Of a stretch of DNA of 64,000 nt, positions 37,547 through 48,391 are shown piece after piece. Position 1 is the first letter of the stretch. Every line of letters starts with the position of its first letter. Under the pieces are notes generated by a model. That model did no database searches. It saw only the letters and a list, made by a program, of their open reading frames with translations, and was not told the DNA's origin. The translations under genes and the position numbers were made by a program. Source of the DNA: Metaphire vulgaris (lineage: Eukaryota; Annelida; Clitellata; Crassiclitellata; Megascolecidae); NCBI GenBank assembly GCA_018105865.1, contig CM030872.1, positions 5,674,516 through 5,738,515 of the forward strand. The letters are read 5' to 3'.

Positions 37547-37849
37547 AGCTACAGGATAGCGAGAATGGCCGAAAAAAGCCGCCCAATAGTTTCAAAAGCA
37601 CGAGTCAGAGAAGCGGTTTTCAATCTGTAGTTCGCGTACCACTGGGGGTCCGCGGAAAGGTACCAAGGGTTCGCGAATGTGCAAGGAAAAGCTTGAAATT
37701 TTTTAGATCATTCACTTTTTCCCTAGCTGTTTTTAGAAAGACTAAGCGTGCGAGGTGTCTATGACTCTATGAAATGTTTCCGCTACTATGTGACTTTTTG
37801 GCAGAGCAAGAGGCTGCTAGAGAAATTATTACAATGACTGTTGAAATTC

Positions 37850-38440
37850 ATCTTTAGCGGTTGTCACATTATTTCCATAAGTATTTCGGACATGATGACA
37901 TAAGCGTGTTCGACTGGGTTTGAAATCCATTTGAATGTCAGTTGACTGATTTAATTGGACAGGAACAAGAAGAACTGGCTGAATTATCATCTGACAGAGC
38001 ACTTCGCTTCAGTGGCGTAGCCAGGATTTTCTGAAGGTGGGGGTTACGAACGACCATTGAGAGTGGTGAAGTAGCGAGAAATATTTACTTGGGAAATAGT
38101 GAAACATCCCCCTATCCGTTTTCTCTTCGGAGGAATCCCAAAACATCACAATTAATAGAGAATTCAATGCAATGATACTTTATGTCTGTAGCTATTAGAG
38201 CACACTCAGCACAAAATACTAATACGCGATTAAATAAATTTTTTGTCGGCCAACCAAGGGGGTTTAACCCCAAAACCCCTTTGGCTGCGTCACTGCTTCG
38301 CTTGGAGTTAAACAGAAAGTCACTGTTATCAACTTGTCAATCTGGATGGCATGTTCTCTTGAATATCTCCTTTTGTCTGAGAGCTTTTTCTGCAGTCACT
38401 GCCAAAAAACCGAATAACAGACCACGACTGAGCATATAGG
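37850..38440 (+). pseudogene. hAT (ZBED/FAM200-like) transposase C-terminus, split
   Basis: The reading gives FDWVxNPFECQLTDLIGQEQ and EELAELSSDRALRF up to the MITE, then KSLLSTCQSGWHVLLNISFC and FSAVTAKKPNNRPRLSI after it. This corresponds to the C-terminal part of ZBED5/FAM200-type hAT transposases (WxxNPF, EL--D-ALR--F, KSL--FW, AF-AL---K--NRL). Stops and the missing N-terminus make it a pseudogene. The two halves rejoin once the insertion and one duplication are discounted. Confidence 0.7.
38010..38295. mobile_element. hAT-like MITE, 'CAGTGGCGTAGCCAGG' family, nested
   Basis: 286 bp, ends CAGTGGCGTAGCCAGG and CTTTGGCTGCGTCACTG, exact duplication CTTCGCTT (38002-38009 and 38296-38303). 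It interrupts the transposase remnant of the element at 37611-38814. Confidence 0.93.
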
Positions 38441-38844
38441 TTGATATTTGCGTATGTTTGTGGAACATACCGCCATGTTTGGAGAAACTGCGGTACGAAG
38501 CAGTCACCTTTCACGCTGACCAAAGGTTGATCTCAGTTTTAATAACTGTCTTAATTACTTTACATTACTATTTTGATTTTTACATTAAGTCTTATCTAAT
38601 TACTTTTTATCGATGAATGAAACAATGCACTCGTCGATATTAGAATGTAGTCAATGTAGTTATGGTATGGAACTAATGTAGTAGGCTACACTTGTGTAAT
38701 TCCATACACGAATTGTCCATTGGTTTTGTTTCTGGGGTTGGGGGTCCGCCACATAGCAGCGAGTCAGCGACATGCCAAAGGGATCCGCGGCTTGTAAACG
38801 GTTGGAAACCTCTGAGTCAGAGAACCTCTAAACTCCTCTTCTAC

Positions 38845-38905
38845 GATACTTGTTGTCGTCGTCATCGTCGTCGCCATCGTCGTCATCGCCATCATTATCT
38901 TCTGT
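38845..38905. repeat. (GTC/ATC)n low-complexity tract
   Basis: About twenty degenerate CGT/CAT triplets. Asp- or Ser-rich frames here are not genes. Confidence 0.8.
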
Positions 38906-39003
38906 AGACGATCTCAGTCCCCATGGGCCATTGCTGTCTGTTGATATTATGTCAATTGTGCCGCTCACTCCCATTCCCCCATGGGTATGGCTTAACGTTT
39001 GCA

Positions 39004-39219
39004 CAGAGATGTTCATGGGTCTATTATTAGAACCCAAACTAACCCATTAAATCTTCAACCGAGCCCAACCAATGCCGGCAATAGGTTTACTTGATCCAAC
39101 CCAACCCACCGCAATACATCAAAATTTCTTAAACCATTACTTATTTTATGACCCAACCCAATCCATCCCAACCCAACCGAATCCAACCCATGGATTAATC
39201 TAACCCATGACCATCTCTG
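39004..39219. mobile_element. hAT-like MITE, CCCAACC-array family
   Basis: 216 bp, ends CAGAGATGTTCATGGGT and ACCCATGACCATCTCTG, exact duplication CGTTTGCA (38996-39003 and 39220-39227). The interior is an array of CCCAACC/AACCCA units. Partial relative at 24676. Confidence 0.92.
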
Positions 39220-39677
39220 CGTTTGCATAATGTTTTTATCCCGGTCATTTTTTTCAGTGGGAACGCAAGGGAACGGCGTTCCTACACATTTTTTGCCAGA
39301 TTCGTTTATATCGATATGCAATATGAGTGTTTTACTTACAATCGATTCTTTTTTCAGTGGGGACGCACGAGAACAGCGCAAATTTGTTTTAAACGAGCTT
39401 ACATTATATATAAATATACCAAGTACTTTTATTACGCTAATATCTATGGTAAGCCTATGCTTCTTACGACAAAACATATGTGAGACGAGTTCCCAGGCCT
39501 TTATTCCTAGAAAAAAGCACTGCCAGTAACCGATATCGCTACGTCGTATACTCGGTGTGGCTTTCTCTTCTAATTGGAGTCATCATTATTACATCCGTCG
39601 TTTTGCGTCTTAATCTTTCCCATCTCGTACCATTCAGTCGTTTAAGTAATCTCCTGAAGCGCATTTTTAGTACTCAC

Positions 39678-40893
39678 CCGACGATGGTCTATCCGAGTAT
39701 CGGGTGCAGTAGACCCAAGCGGGCAGTTGATGACACTTGGGCAGTGATGTCGAAGAGTCGCGAGTAGAAGAACCGTTTGAAGCTTCGATGTCATCAGATG
39801 TCTGAGAGAAACAGTTGGTTGATCTGCTGTCGAAGACTTCGTCGTTTGATGTGACAAGCGACTTAGCTGACGCGCAGACAGCGGCCTCGCCTACAAGGAA
39901 CTCTTTACAGAATGTTGGTCTGGACTTCTCTGATGCAGATAGAAAACTCTGTGTGACGACCTCGAGATTTCTAAAAGACGTGTGGCATTCAGTTCTCAGT
40001 GCTTTCCGGTCTCCGTTTGTGTTGAGATCTTCAGAGAAGAAAGCAGCTTTGTTTGAACACTCAGAATTTAACTGAGATGGTTTTCTCTTGATCGTTTGTG
40101 TTCGGTCGTCATCAAAAACAGAAGCTTTATTCCTGTCTTTGCTTGCGTCGCTTGAAATGCGCGATTTGCAGAAAGACATTTCGTCATCCTGGCAGTCGTA
40201 TGCTTGTTTCGTTGCTTTGATCCTTACCGCCGTTTCTGATCTCTCTTGAAATTCATATTTTCTTCCGACAAACTCTTCCGATTCGTTTACTCTCGACGCT
40301 GAGCCAAAAGTCGGTTTTAGTATTTCTTCAATTAGGAAATTCGTTGATCCTAGTATTGGTCTTGAGATCGGTCGGTTGGACTGAGAGGGGAGCTGAAGAA
40401 GATCGCGTGCAGATCCTCGGCTGCGATGTTCCGACGACAACTTCTCTTGACTTGGATTTTCTGAGAAATGAGCCTTCACGAATTCTGATACACTAGTTTG
40501 ATGTTTCCATGAGTCAAACGAGTAAGCCAGTGTAAACACAGCTGATGAGGTTGATGGATCCAAGTTCTGGACACTGCGCATCGACGGGTTTTTGAGGACA
40601 TTTTCACCTGTGCAGACTTGTTTGATGTTCTCAGGAACTGGAGAAGTAGCTCTTGAAAATTTTATCGAAAGCACAACAGCATCGCCGGCTTCGAAATTCT
40701 CTCGAGCGTCTTCATCAATCCAATGAGTCTTTGAAGTTGTGCAATTCGAGAAATCTGTTGGACGTGGATCCACGTCAGCCGCCGGTTGCAACATCTGAGC
40801 GAACGACAGACGCGAAGAGTCCTCCTCTTCACCGACGACGTCGATTAGCTCGTCGGTCGTTTTCAACGAATTGAACTTTGCGTCGAATGCCAT
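39678..40893 (-). CDS. en: engrailed, exon 1 (EH1, EH2)
   Basis: Encodes the N-terminal 405 residues of engrailed plus one base. I start at ACCATGG (40893), an ideal initiation context. The frame is open 60 bases further up, but only from a GTG. The protein is Ser/Thr/Glu-rich and mostly disordered. Residues 186-197 are FLIEEILKPTFG, the EH1 motif that recruits Groucho/TLE co-repressors. Residues 390-406 are LPAWVYCTRYSDRPSSG, the EH2 region that contacts Exd/Pbx, carrying the key tryptophan. The exon ends TCGTCGG|GTGAGT, a strong donor in phase 1, the same place and phase as other engrailed genes. The long variable region between residues 30 and 185 is not recognisable by family. Confidence 0.95.
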
Positions 40894-41108
40894 GGTTAAA
40901 TCAAACAACTCATTTATGGTTATAGAGGCCAATAATTCCTGTGTAATATCCACGGTTTTTGCTCAGTTTTCGAATCGCTTCAGCGCTGATGTTTAGAACA
41001 GTTGTTTGTCGTAGCATTCCAATTTCTCCAATTTTACAATTCAAGTTGTGTAAAATGGATCTGAAATAGCCATAAAGGATTGAATTCTCTAATTAATGCG
41101 TTGTCTCA

Positions 41109-41114
41109 TTTATA
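41109..41114 (-). promoter_or_regulatory. en: Candidate TATA box of engrailed
   Basis: TATAAA on the minus strand in TTTTTTATAAATGAG, about 216 bases upstream of the chosen ATG. No other TATA on this strand lies as close. Position alone supports it. Confidence 0.2.
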
Positions 41115-41849
41115 AAAAAATCAATGTCCACATACGAATTTCTCGTAGACCATCTTACTAATGTGTCTTCTCATAGCGGTTATGTTATTTGTTTTCGTGT
41201 AAGTCTTTCTAATTGACGCAAACGATCAACGAATGAATGATGGTCCATCGTCTTCGTGCCCTGAAAGGTTAATCGGTGGTCACCTGCAATCTCGTAAGCA
41301 ACTAAGCAACTCATTAACTGCTTCGTCCCTTTAAGACAGCTTAAGGCACTCGAAGGGCGGAAGAAGACGCGGTCATTCGGTTTCCTAAAGACGATCGGCG
41401 GTCCTTTGAAATACCAACGGCTAGTGACCGCTGCTCCGCCCACCATTTCTTGGCAAGTGTCAATCAAATAGAAATGGATATAAAGGCGGAGCTACGAATT
41501 AATGGAGGTTGGTATAAAAATAATTCAATAATTATGTCGCCGTTGATGACCTACCGCGAACAGTAAGTAATACTTGGCGACATGCGTACAAAAATTTTGT
41601 TATTTGAAGAATCTTCGGATCTATGAAAAGGTTCATGACGACTAATACATTAGACCGTTTTTTCTTACTTGAGATTTTTAACCGAATTCGACGAACGTAC
41701 ATGTTCTCCGGCTGCAAAAGGCAGCATAGCCTAAATGTCATTTAAATTTCTTTGAAAAGAACATCCTGCAGTGACACAAATGTTCGCAGGACTTAGACAA
41801 GATGAAAATGAGCATTAAAAATTTCGAAAAACTGACAATAGCAACGTAT

Positions 41850-42235
41850 GAGGATCTTTGATTCAACACTCAACGAGGTCATCTGATGCTACTACTCTTT
41901 ACATACCCTATAGCAGGACTACTACTGGAAAACGTGCTTTTTCTGTCGCCGGACCCAGACTTTGGAATTCTCTGCCGGTACAGGTCCGCCAAACTGATTG
42001 TCTTACTACCTTCAGGTCTAGACTTAAAACACATCTATTCCTGACTGCATATCTGCCTTAACCTGGAATCTGGAAGTACGGACTGACCTTTGGATTACAA
42101 CCTCGATTCACCACGGACAATGATTCACGACTACGATTATTCACTGAAGCGACCATCGACTGGTGCAGATGTACTACTACAATGGCGCTAAAGAAGTCTA
42201 CTACTACTATTACTACTACTTTGATTCGTACAAAT
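41850..42235 (+). mobile_element. CR1/L2-like LINE 3' end
   Basis: The reading has KRAFSVAGPRLWNSLPVQVR then FRSRLKTHLFLTAYLP and a stop at 42061, the classic end of CR1/L2 reverse-transcriptase ORFs. The 3' untranslated part ends AATGGCGCTAAAGAAG and a (TAC)n tail near 42195-42225. Only the last 65 codons remain. Confidence 0.8.
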
Positions 42236-42461
42236 ACGTGGTGATAATGGGAACCTAAAATATCGAAATGCGACATGCTTCGTCTAAAGGACTTATATGA
42301 ACTGCTTACATGTTCTAAGAGCCGACATGCATCGAAGGTGAATGGGACGAAAAATAATTAACTTGAGGCCGCTAGTTTTATTTACTTTATTTGGGCATTC
42401 TCTTGAACGCAGTTAGGGAAAGAGAAAGAAACGTGCAAAGGGTCTTCGTTAAAAATTTAAA

Positions 42462-42617
42462 TTAAAATCGTTTCGCTTTCAGCCGTGGAACAACGCCGGT
42501 CGGTTGCAACATCTGAGCGAGCGAGAGACGCGAAGAGTCCTTCTCTTCAACGACGGTGTCGATTAGCTCGTCGGTCGTTTTCAACGAATGGGATTCTGCG
42601 TCGAATGCTGGTTCCAT
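42462..42617 (-). pseudogene. Partial duplicate of engrailed exon 1 (N-terminus)
   Basis: An ATG-initiated frame of 51 codons on the engrailed strand. MEPAFDAESHSLKTTDELID, then TVVEEKDSSRLSLAQMLQP, matches engrailed residues 1-44 (MAFDAKFNSLKTTDELIDVV, then GEEEDSSRLSFAQMLQP) at about three quarters of positions, with long identical stretches of DNA. After GVVPR it ends in LKAKRF and a stop. No donor or EH motif follows. It lies 1.6 kb upstream of engrailed. It is probably a partial duplication; an alternative first exon is the other possibility. Confidence 0.7.
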
Positions 42618-42779
42618 GTCACTGCATCGAATATCAATTCGTCGAAAAATATCGTAGTTTAGAATTCAGCAACCTTTTAATTTAGTTAAAATTGTTTGGT
42701 GGTGGGCGTTATGGTAGAAATTAATGTTTTTGAATGCGTGTGGTAGAAAATGAAAACGATAGGTCCCTATAGATATTCA

Positions 42780-43519
42780 CAGACCCGCCGAGAGGGGGGC
42801 CCGTAGGGGCAAATGCCCAGAGGTCCGGCGATTTGTCTCCCTTTTGTGTAAATATGGCCAGGGCCGACGAGAGGGGGGACAGAGGGTACACTTTTACCAG
42901 GGCCCGGCGATTAACAAAGGGCCCGCGCTGACCAGAAAAACATTATTTCAATTTAAAAGATGTAAATGATGACTTTTGTTGCTTGTCAGTAATTATTTAA
43001 TATGAGACGACCTTTTATCTTCTTGCTTGTCAGAGGCGTCATTTGGGAGGGGCAGCGGGGCCACGCGTCCCAAGGAGATGAAGAAATGATTTTTAATGTA
43101 CTTACTAAATAAATGAATTAATGTGAAATGTGCAAGAAAATTGCCAAAAATTGCCAAAAATTTGCAAAAAATTTAAAAAATTTACACATTTGCCAAAATC
43201 GGCCCAAAATTTTCAAAAAATTGCCCAAAATTTTGCCTAAATTGCCAAAAATTGCCCAAAATTTGCCAAAATTGCCCAAAATTTGCCAAAAATTGCCCAA
43301 AACTTGCCCCAAATTGCCCAAAAATTGGCCAAAATTTATCAATATTGTCCAAAAAATATCTTGCCCCAAGAAAAGTGTGAAATGACGTCACTGTTGCTTG
43401 TCAGCATTTATTTAATATGAGGATAAAGAATAACCTTTTTTGCTTGTCGAGGTTTAGAAACAAGAGGCCCGCGGAATCAATATTTGTCCCCCGGCCCGTA
43501 TTTTCTCTCGACAGCCCTG
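42780..43519. mobile_element. hAT-like MITE pair, 'CAGGGCCGACGAGAG' family
   Basis: A complete copy at 42859-43519 (ends CAGGGCCGACGAGAGG and CTCTCGACAGCCCTG, flanks AATATGGC and AATATGAC, 7 of 8) has inserted beside the left end of a second copy starting CAGACCCGCCGAGAGG at 42780. The core 43135-43350 is a long array of AAAATTGCCC/AAATTTGCC units on the plus strand. The element at 35089-35511 is a shorter sibling. Confidence 0.85.
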
Positions 43520-43962
43520 AATATGACCTTCGTTCAAGAGAATACCAAAATAGAGCTAATAAAATTAGCGGCTTCAAATTACTGTTCATCCGATTCAGAG
43601 CTCCTATTTCGCCTTCGATAAATGTCGGCTTTTATCGCAACCTTTATGACTTTTAAAAGTTTTAGCGAAGGTTAATTTTGACATATAGTTATTTTAACTT
43701 ACTTCTCTACGTTCATTCTAATTCTGCCAGTTCTTTCAAAATTTAATTGCAACCACGGGCGTAAAACACTGGGGACTGGTGGAGAGGATGGCCCCTCCCA
43801 AAACTTAGTGAAGGGGTATAGTATCATTCATCCACCCCCAGTATTCGGCAAGTAGACTATACTACGGCATACTTGTATTAGGCTATTCATTTCATAGCAG
43901 TATGCCTACAAAGTTAAGACACTATATTATACTCTCAGTCTCAAATTGGTTTATGCTGAAAT

Positions 43963-44010
43963 AATTAACATAGCTAATAGTGATTATAATCACTATTAGC
44001 TATGTTAATT
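43963..44010. repeat. Perfect 48-bp palindrome
   Basis: Two 24-base arms meet with no spacer: the left arm starts AATTAACATAGC and ends AGTGATTA; the right arm is its exact complement. It could extrude as a cruciform. It lies directly outside the MITE at 44015. Confidence 0.9.
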
Positions 44011-44013
44011 TTT

Positions 44014-44500
44014 AGGGTCTGTCCACTAATTACGTCAACAAAATAGGGGAAAGGGGAAGTTGAAAAAGTTTGACACTTGTTGACAGGGGAGGGTGAAGAT
44101 AAATCGACGTCAACAATTCAATTTCATTTTCTGCAGTAAATTTAATAAATAAAAATAATAAATGTTCATAATTTCTATTTTAGCGTAAAAGCCAACTATA
44201 TAAAATATTTTAGCTTGTAGGGGAGGGGTTCAAAGTTTTTGACATAATGTCATTAGGGTCACTGACAATTTGACAGTTGTTGACAAAGAGGGTTTACAAA
44301 TTGCTAGAATTTTTGAAATAATTAATGAGCGTTAAAAATGCCTAGAATTTTTGACATAATTAATGGGCGACCCTTTGTAGGGGATCGGGGGGGGGGGGGT
44401 CAAAGTTTTTGACATAATTTTAGAGGGAGTCGCCAAAAATTTGACAGTTGTTGACAAGGGTGGTCAAAATTAGCCCCAAATTGTTGACGTAATTTACCCC
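44014..44500. mobile_element. MITE with 'GGGTCTGTCCACTAATTACG' ends
   Basis: The left end GGGTCTGTCCACTAATTACG then TCAACAA, and the right end TTGTTGACGTAATTTACCCC, are inverted. The body repeats TTTTTGACATAAT and TTGACAGTTGTTGACAA several times. A right-half relic of the same family is at 56330-56457. A G11 run is at 44388. Confidence 0.65.
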
Positions 44501-45097
44501 ATATAGCCTTATGTATTATGATTATTATCTATATCGGTCTACATTCTACACACTACATCCGTGCAAAATAGTCTTAGACCAGACAATGCATGGGCTAGTA
44601 GGCCTATGTTACTAATGTATTTCATGGGCGTTAAAAAAACCCACCATAATATGTATGCAATCTCTCCCTCGCAAATGGGGGGATTTCCATATTCATGAGT
44701 AGGCATACTTTTAAAAAATTATTCTATTCTCCCATCCTTAATGGTGAGGGCAGGATTATGCCCCTGATCGCGATCTGCAGGTTCTTTCACCGCCAAGAAT
44801 ACATACTAAACACATACATACACGTAAATATACGCATAAATACAGACGCACACTAAATTTTACCCGCAGATATATCGAGTTGCATATATTCAGCTGTAGC
44901 GCTTTGTGTAACAATTCAAGGTCATGCCACAATGGGGTGATTTAAAATGCTTACAGCGACAGATAACATGTCTAAGGCTTTATCTAACCACTTAAGTTGA
45001 TTGGCCAGCAGTGAGAAATCACTTGAAACAGAAATTCTGAAATAAGAAAACAACAAAGGATTTTAACCCTCGTGCCTTTTCGACCTCGTCATTTTCA

Positions 45098-45165
45098 TCA
45101 TAGTGCTCCACCTCGAATGCCATGATGGTTAAATCAAGCAACTCACTTATAGTCACCAATAGTTC
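45098..45165 (-). pseudogene. Second partial duplicate of engrailed 5' end
   Basis: On the engrailed strand, GAACTATTGG...GAGTTGCTTGATTTAACC...ATGGCATTCGA matches the engrailed 5' untranslated region and first codons (GAATTATTGG...GAGTTGTTTGATTTAACCATGGCATTCGA) apart from a few changes and two 3-base indels. The frame then gives MAFEVEHYDENDEVEKARG, no longer like engrailed after MAFE. It covers the part just upstream of the duplicate at 42462-42617, so both may be halves of one copy pushed apart by transposons. Confidence 0.6.
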
Positions 45166-45267
45166 CTATTATATGGTCTACACTCTACAGGCTAATCAAT
45201 AGTTCCCAACAGGCCAATATTTCATTAAAAAGCCAAAGATCTACGATCTTTGCTTATTAATGATAAA

Positions 45268-46123
45268 CAGTGATGGGCAACTAACTAAAAAATATTAGTT
45301 AAACTATAACTAAATTTCAACTAAAAATAAGTAGTTAAACTTTTAGTTGCTAACTAACTTTCTAAAATAGTTAACTAAACTAAAAAAAATAGTTAAACTT
45401 TTTGCAACTAATTTTACAACTATTTTTCATGTATCAAATATGTGTTCATGAAAATAATTCAAAACATAGACGTTGCTGGCAGCATCAACATGTCAGTCAA
45501 TGAACCATTGAATTAATTAATCATTGATTGTCTATTTAAGTCTTAGTCTAGACTGCAGGAACACAAGTTTGTCAAGAGTCTCATCGCTTTACTTTTGGTC
45601 GGCAAAAGCGGCACGTGGCACTGAAATTCTTGCAGTCATTATGAGCTTGGTTTGAGTCCTTTAACTTCAATTTGACTTCTTCGCAACACATGTTTACTAA
45701 CTCATTTTCACTTTTCCGTTGCTAGAAAACGCTACTTATGATGTAATCAATGGATGTAATTCAATATTGTATATAATTCCAACTAAAGATAAACGACTTC
45801 ATATAAAAGCATTTCCCGCTTACCAACGAGATCAAAGATCGTAAATAAGTAAAAATACACTGGTCTCTGACCAAGATCAGTGATATATGGTGTTATCGTT
45901 GTCATGAAAAAATTACCCAGAAAGGAATAGATAAAAAGGTACTGTAATTTCGGATCACCAACTAAAATTTTTTAGTTAAACTATTTAGTTATTAACTAAA
46001 TTTTTTAAGTTAAACTATCATTTTAACTAAACTATTTATATTTAATTAAACTATGAAGCTAACTAAAAAAAGTAGTTAAACTTTTAGTTAGCAACTAATT
46101 AGTTAACTAGTTGCCCATCACTG
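45268..46123. mobile_element. hAT-like element with TTAGTTAAACT arrays
   Basis: 856 bp, ends CAGTGATGGGCAACTAACT and AGTTGCCCATCACTG, exact duplication ATGATAAA (45260-45267 and 46124-46131). Both arms repeat AACTAAA/TAGTTAAACT. The middle (45440-45940) is AT-rich without a readable transposase. Confidence 0.92.
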
Positions 46124-46414
46124 ATGATAAATGGTTTGCTCTCAGATAAATTTCTGAATAGGATTGCGACATTATCCTTCTTTGTTTTGCGAATTAATTG
46201 TCATGTCACAAGGTCGTTCTGATCACGTTATGATAAGACCACGACACGAATGACCAATGACCAATGCTCTCCTGTCGGCCGCTGCTTGTCAAAGATCGTG
46301 ATGTTACAGATTTTTCATATTTTATGTCGTCCTGGTTTGCGATGGCCACCTTCAATTGTGCTCGTGACAGAGTTGGTTTATGTAAACATTTAAACGTAAT
46401 AACCTTTACTTGAA

Positions 46415-46735
46415 ATGAGAGGTTAGCAGAGTGGTAGTATGACTAGCATCACTGTCTTGGAGATTCGAAGGTCGCGGGTTCGATACCCGCAGTAGCCCTG
46501 AGGAGGCTGAGGTTGACTCAGCCTCTAGGCCTACTCGTTAGAGGGAAGTGACAAAATGACTATAGTAGGCCGATCATTTTGTCACTTCGTCACTGTTTCA
46601 AATAGTGACTACACAATACACTGGCCCCGTAAGTGTGGCATTGCACGTCTGGCTTGAGGCCTAGCCTCTAAATTTCTAAAACTGCGCCCCATTAACCCTG
46701 CCTTCTGGAAGGGCTTTGGCTAACTAAATATCTAG
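46415..46735 (+). mobile_element. tRNA-derived SINE, second family
   Basis: The tRNA-like head has the A box TTAGCAGAGTGGTAGTATG and the B box CGCGGGTTCGATACCCGC with an intact T-arm stem. The body follows with GAGGCTGAGGTTGACTCAGCC and a hairpin around CAAAATGACTATAGTAGG...ATCATTTTG. The D- and acceptor stems do not close, so it is not a tRNA gene. The 3' boundary is uncertain. Confidence 0.65.
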
Positions 46736-46739
46736 ACAT

Positions 46740-48385
46740 TTCACAATATAAGGCGCAGGAAGTTGTGTATGGCGAGCGCTACTGTTGATGAATGATGATG
46801 CAAACATGAACCTGTTTTAATATTTGACTATAATGATGTGAAGGGTGGAGTCGCTAATATGGATAATGCTGCTTTGCCTTTACTTCTGCCGGCGTAATCT
46901 TCTGGCAATTTTTTTCAACAGGAATGGCTGCAGCACAATCCAATTTTGCCATTAAGAATGGCGGCGGAATCTAAATGGTCTCGTCATCGACAGAACATTT
47001 AGTAGTTGAGCAAATCTGTAATGAAACAGAAATTGTGGAATTAAGCATCCTACGAGACTCCACCAACACTTAAAGGCTGCAATATCCACTCTGGGTATTA
47101 GAATTGATATAAAGTCTGCTCAGAAGAGAGACAAATCACCTACTTGTAAAGCAGCATGACCTCGCGAAAGAGATAGAAAAGTCAGAAAGTTCTGTGACAA
47201 TTGGAGCAATAGCGCCTGTTGGGACAAAAGCATGCGCATGATTTAGCTGCTGTGAAAGAAATTTCAAATAACTGAAGGATATTAAATTTTGATTAATAAA
47301 TTATTAACTTTAGGACAATGTGGAATGCGTTTTGAAGTTTAGATGCGCGTGTGTGTGTGCGTGCGCCCGCGCGGGCGTACTATCATTGACTTCTAATCAC
47401 ATGCATTATTTCATAATTGAAGCCTCGCCTTTCATGGAAACGTGATGAAGAGCTGAACTCATAGACGGATTGTTTAATAAATATGGCGGAGCTACGGGTA
47501 AGACGGTGGCATATTTCAATCAGCCGCATTCAGCTTTAATTAGCTCTTCTTTCGAGCTGAGCACCGCCGGTCTTTGATCTCTGAGGCCGAGGTATGCGAA
47601 AATCAATTGGCGCCAAGAATATGCTAATAGCCTCAAGGTAACATGTTAGCGCTGCGTCGCATTATGATGACAAATTGACTTTTAAGCGGAGCATGTTTCA
47701 ATTTGTAAGACTCATTAAGATAAAAGATAATTGACGCGCATATAGAAATTGACGCACAGCGAAAGAAAGCCACACAAGCGACCGAAGCGAATATGAATAT
47801 TCAACATATTCCTAGAAGGATGAAAATGATTGCCAAATGTATTGTGGTCGCAAAAATCGCTTTAGCTTGGCATTTGATGAAGCCGTTAACAGAGGGCAAT
47901 GATTGATTACATCACGTCGAAAACATTCACCTCTATAATGCATTCGATCACATTGACACTTTAAGCACTATGCGCTGAGAATTCATAAAATAAATCCAGA
48001 TAACTCGATCAGATAAAGCTCTGTTTGACGGCATAATAATGACGAATGTCTTCCATTGGGTAGTATGCCTCCGTACAATGAGGCGACTGAGGTGGTTTCC
48101 TGTTGACTGCAGCCGAGAAAGTTCCCATGCGCAGTGTCTCCAATAAGCCTCTAAGGTCGTATTCCAACCACAAACTGTCCAGTAACGCAGCATTAATTCA
48201 CGGCGTCTCCGATTACCACACGGGCATATTTAACGTAACAAGTCCACGACCGCATGCATTAGGCCTATATTCAACTGATAGTTTTTTCGTTGTGTCTTGT
48301 TTCGAAAAATACAGTTGTTGCAAATTGTACACGTTGTGAGCATTTTAAGCGCGGATTTTCTGTGCAGTGTAAATTCTACAAGTTA
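46740..48385. other. Repeat-poor flank upstream of engrailed
   Basis: No transposon ends and no coding domain. The part at 47400-47700 is of balanced composition, with TTTAATTAGC and AAAATCAATTGG, i.e. homeodomain-type cores. It could be a conserved regulatory block; I cannot test that here. Confidence 0.35.
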
Positions 48386-48391
48386 TTGTAA

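Larger units (their letters stand above)
37611..38814 (+). mobile_element. hAT element with transposase remnant, containing a nested hAT MITE
   Basis: 1204 bp, ends AGCGGTTTTCAATCTGTAG and, inverted, CAGAGGTTTCCAACCG, exact duplication AGTCAGAG (37603-37610 and 38815-38822). It encodes a plus-strand transposase tail and is interrupted by the MITE at 38010-38295. Confidence 0.85.
23927..39677 (-). other. en: engrailed intron (15.75 kb)
   Basis: Bounded by donor G|GTGAGT at 39677-39672 and acceptor TTTGCAG at 23930-23927 on the minus strand. The position matches the conserved engrailed intron just after SDRPSSG. It is filled with hAT and other MITEs, SINEs and a long LINE. It also has repeat-poor stretches at about 28990-30700 and 33520-34700 where regulatory DNA would be looked for first. 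Confidence 0.85.

Noticed and set aside
39678..40953. Engrailed start 60 bases upstream (40953)
   Set aside because: That position is a GTG. The first ATG in frame, at 40893, has an ideal ACCATGG context and is also present in the duplicate at 45.1 kb.
43118..43391. Asn/Leu/Gly-Phe-rich repeat protein (GQFLGNLGQ pattern)
   Set aside because: Product of the AAAATTGCC array inside a hAT MITE; the sibling at 35.2 kb has the same array at another length.
46415..46500. A functional tRNA gene
   Set aside because: A and B boxes and the T-arm are good, but the acceptor and D stems do not pair and no anticodon loop of normal geometry can be drawn; it continues into a SINE body.
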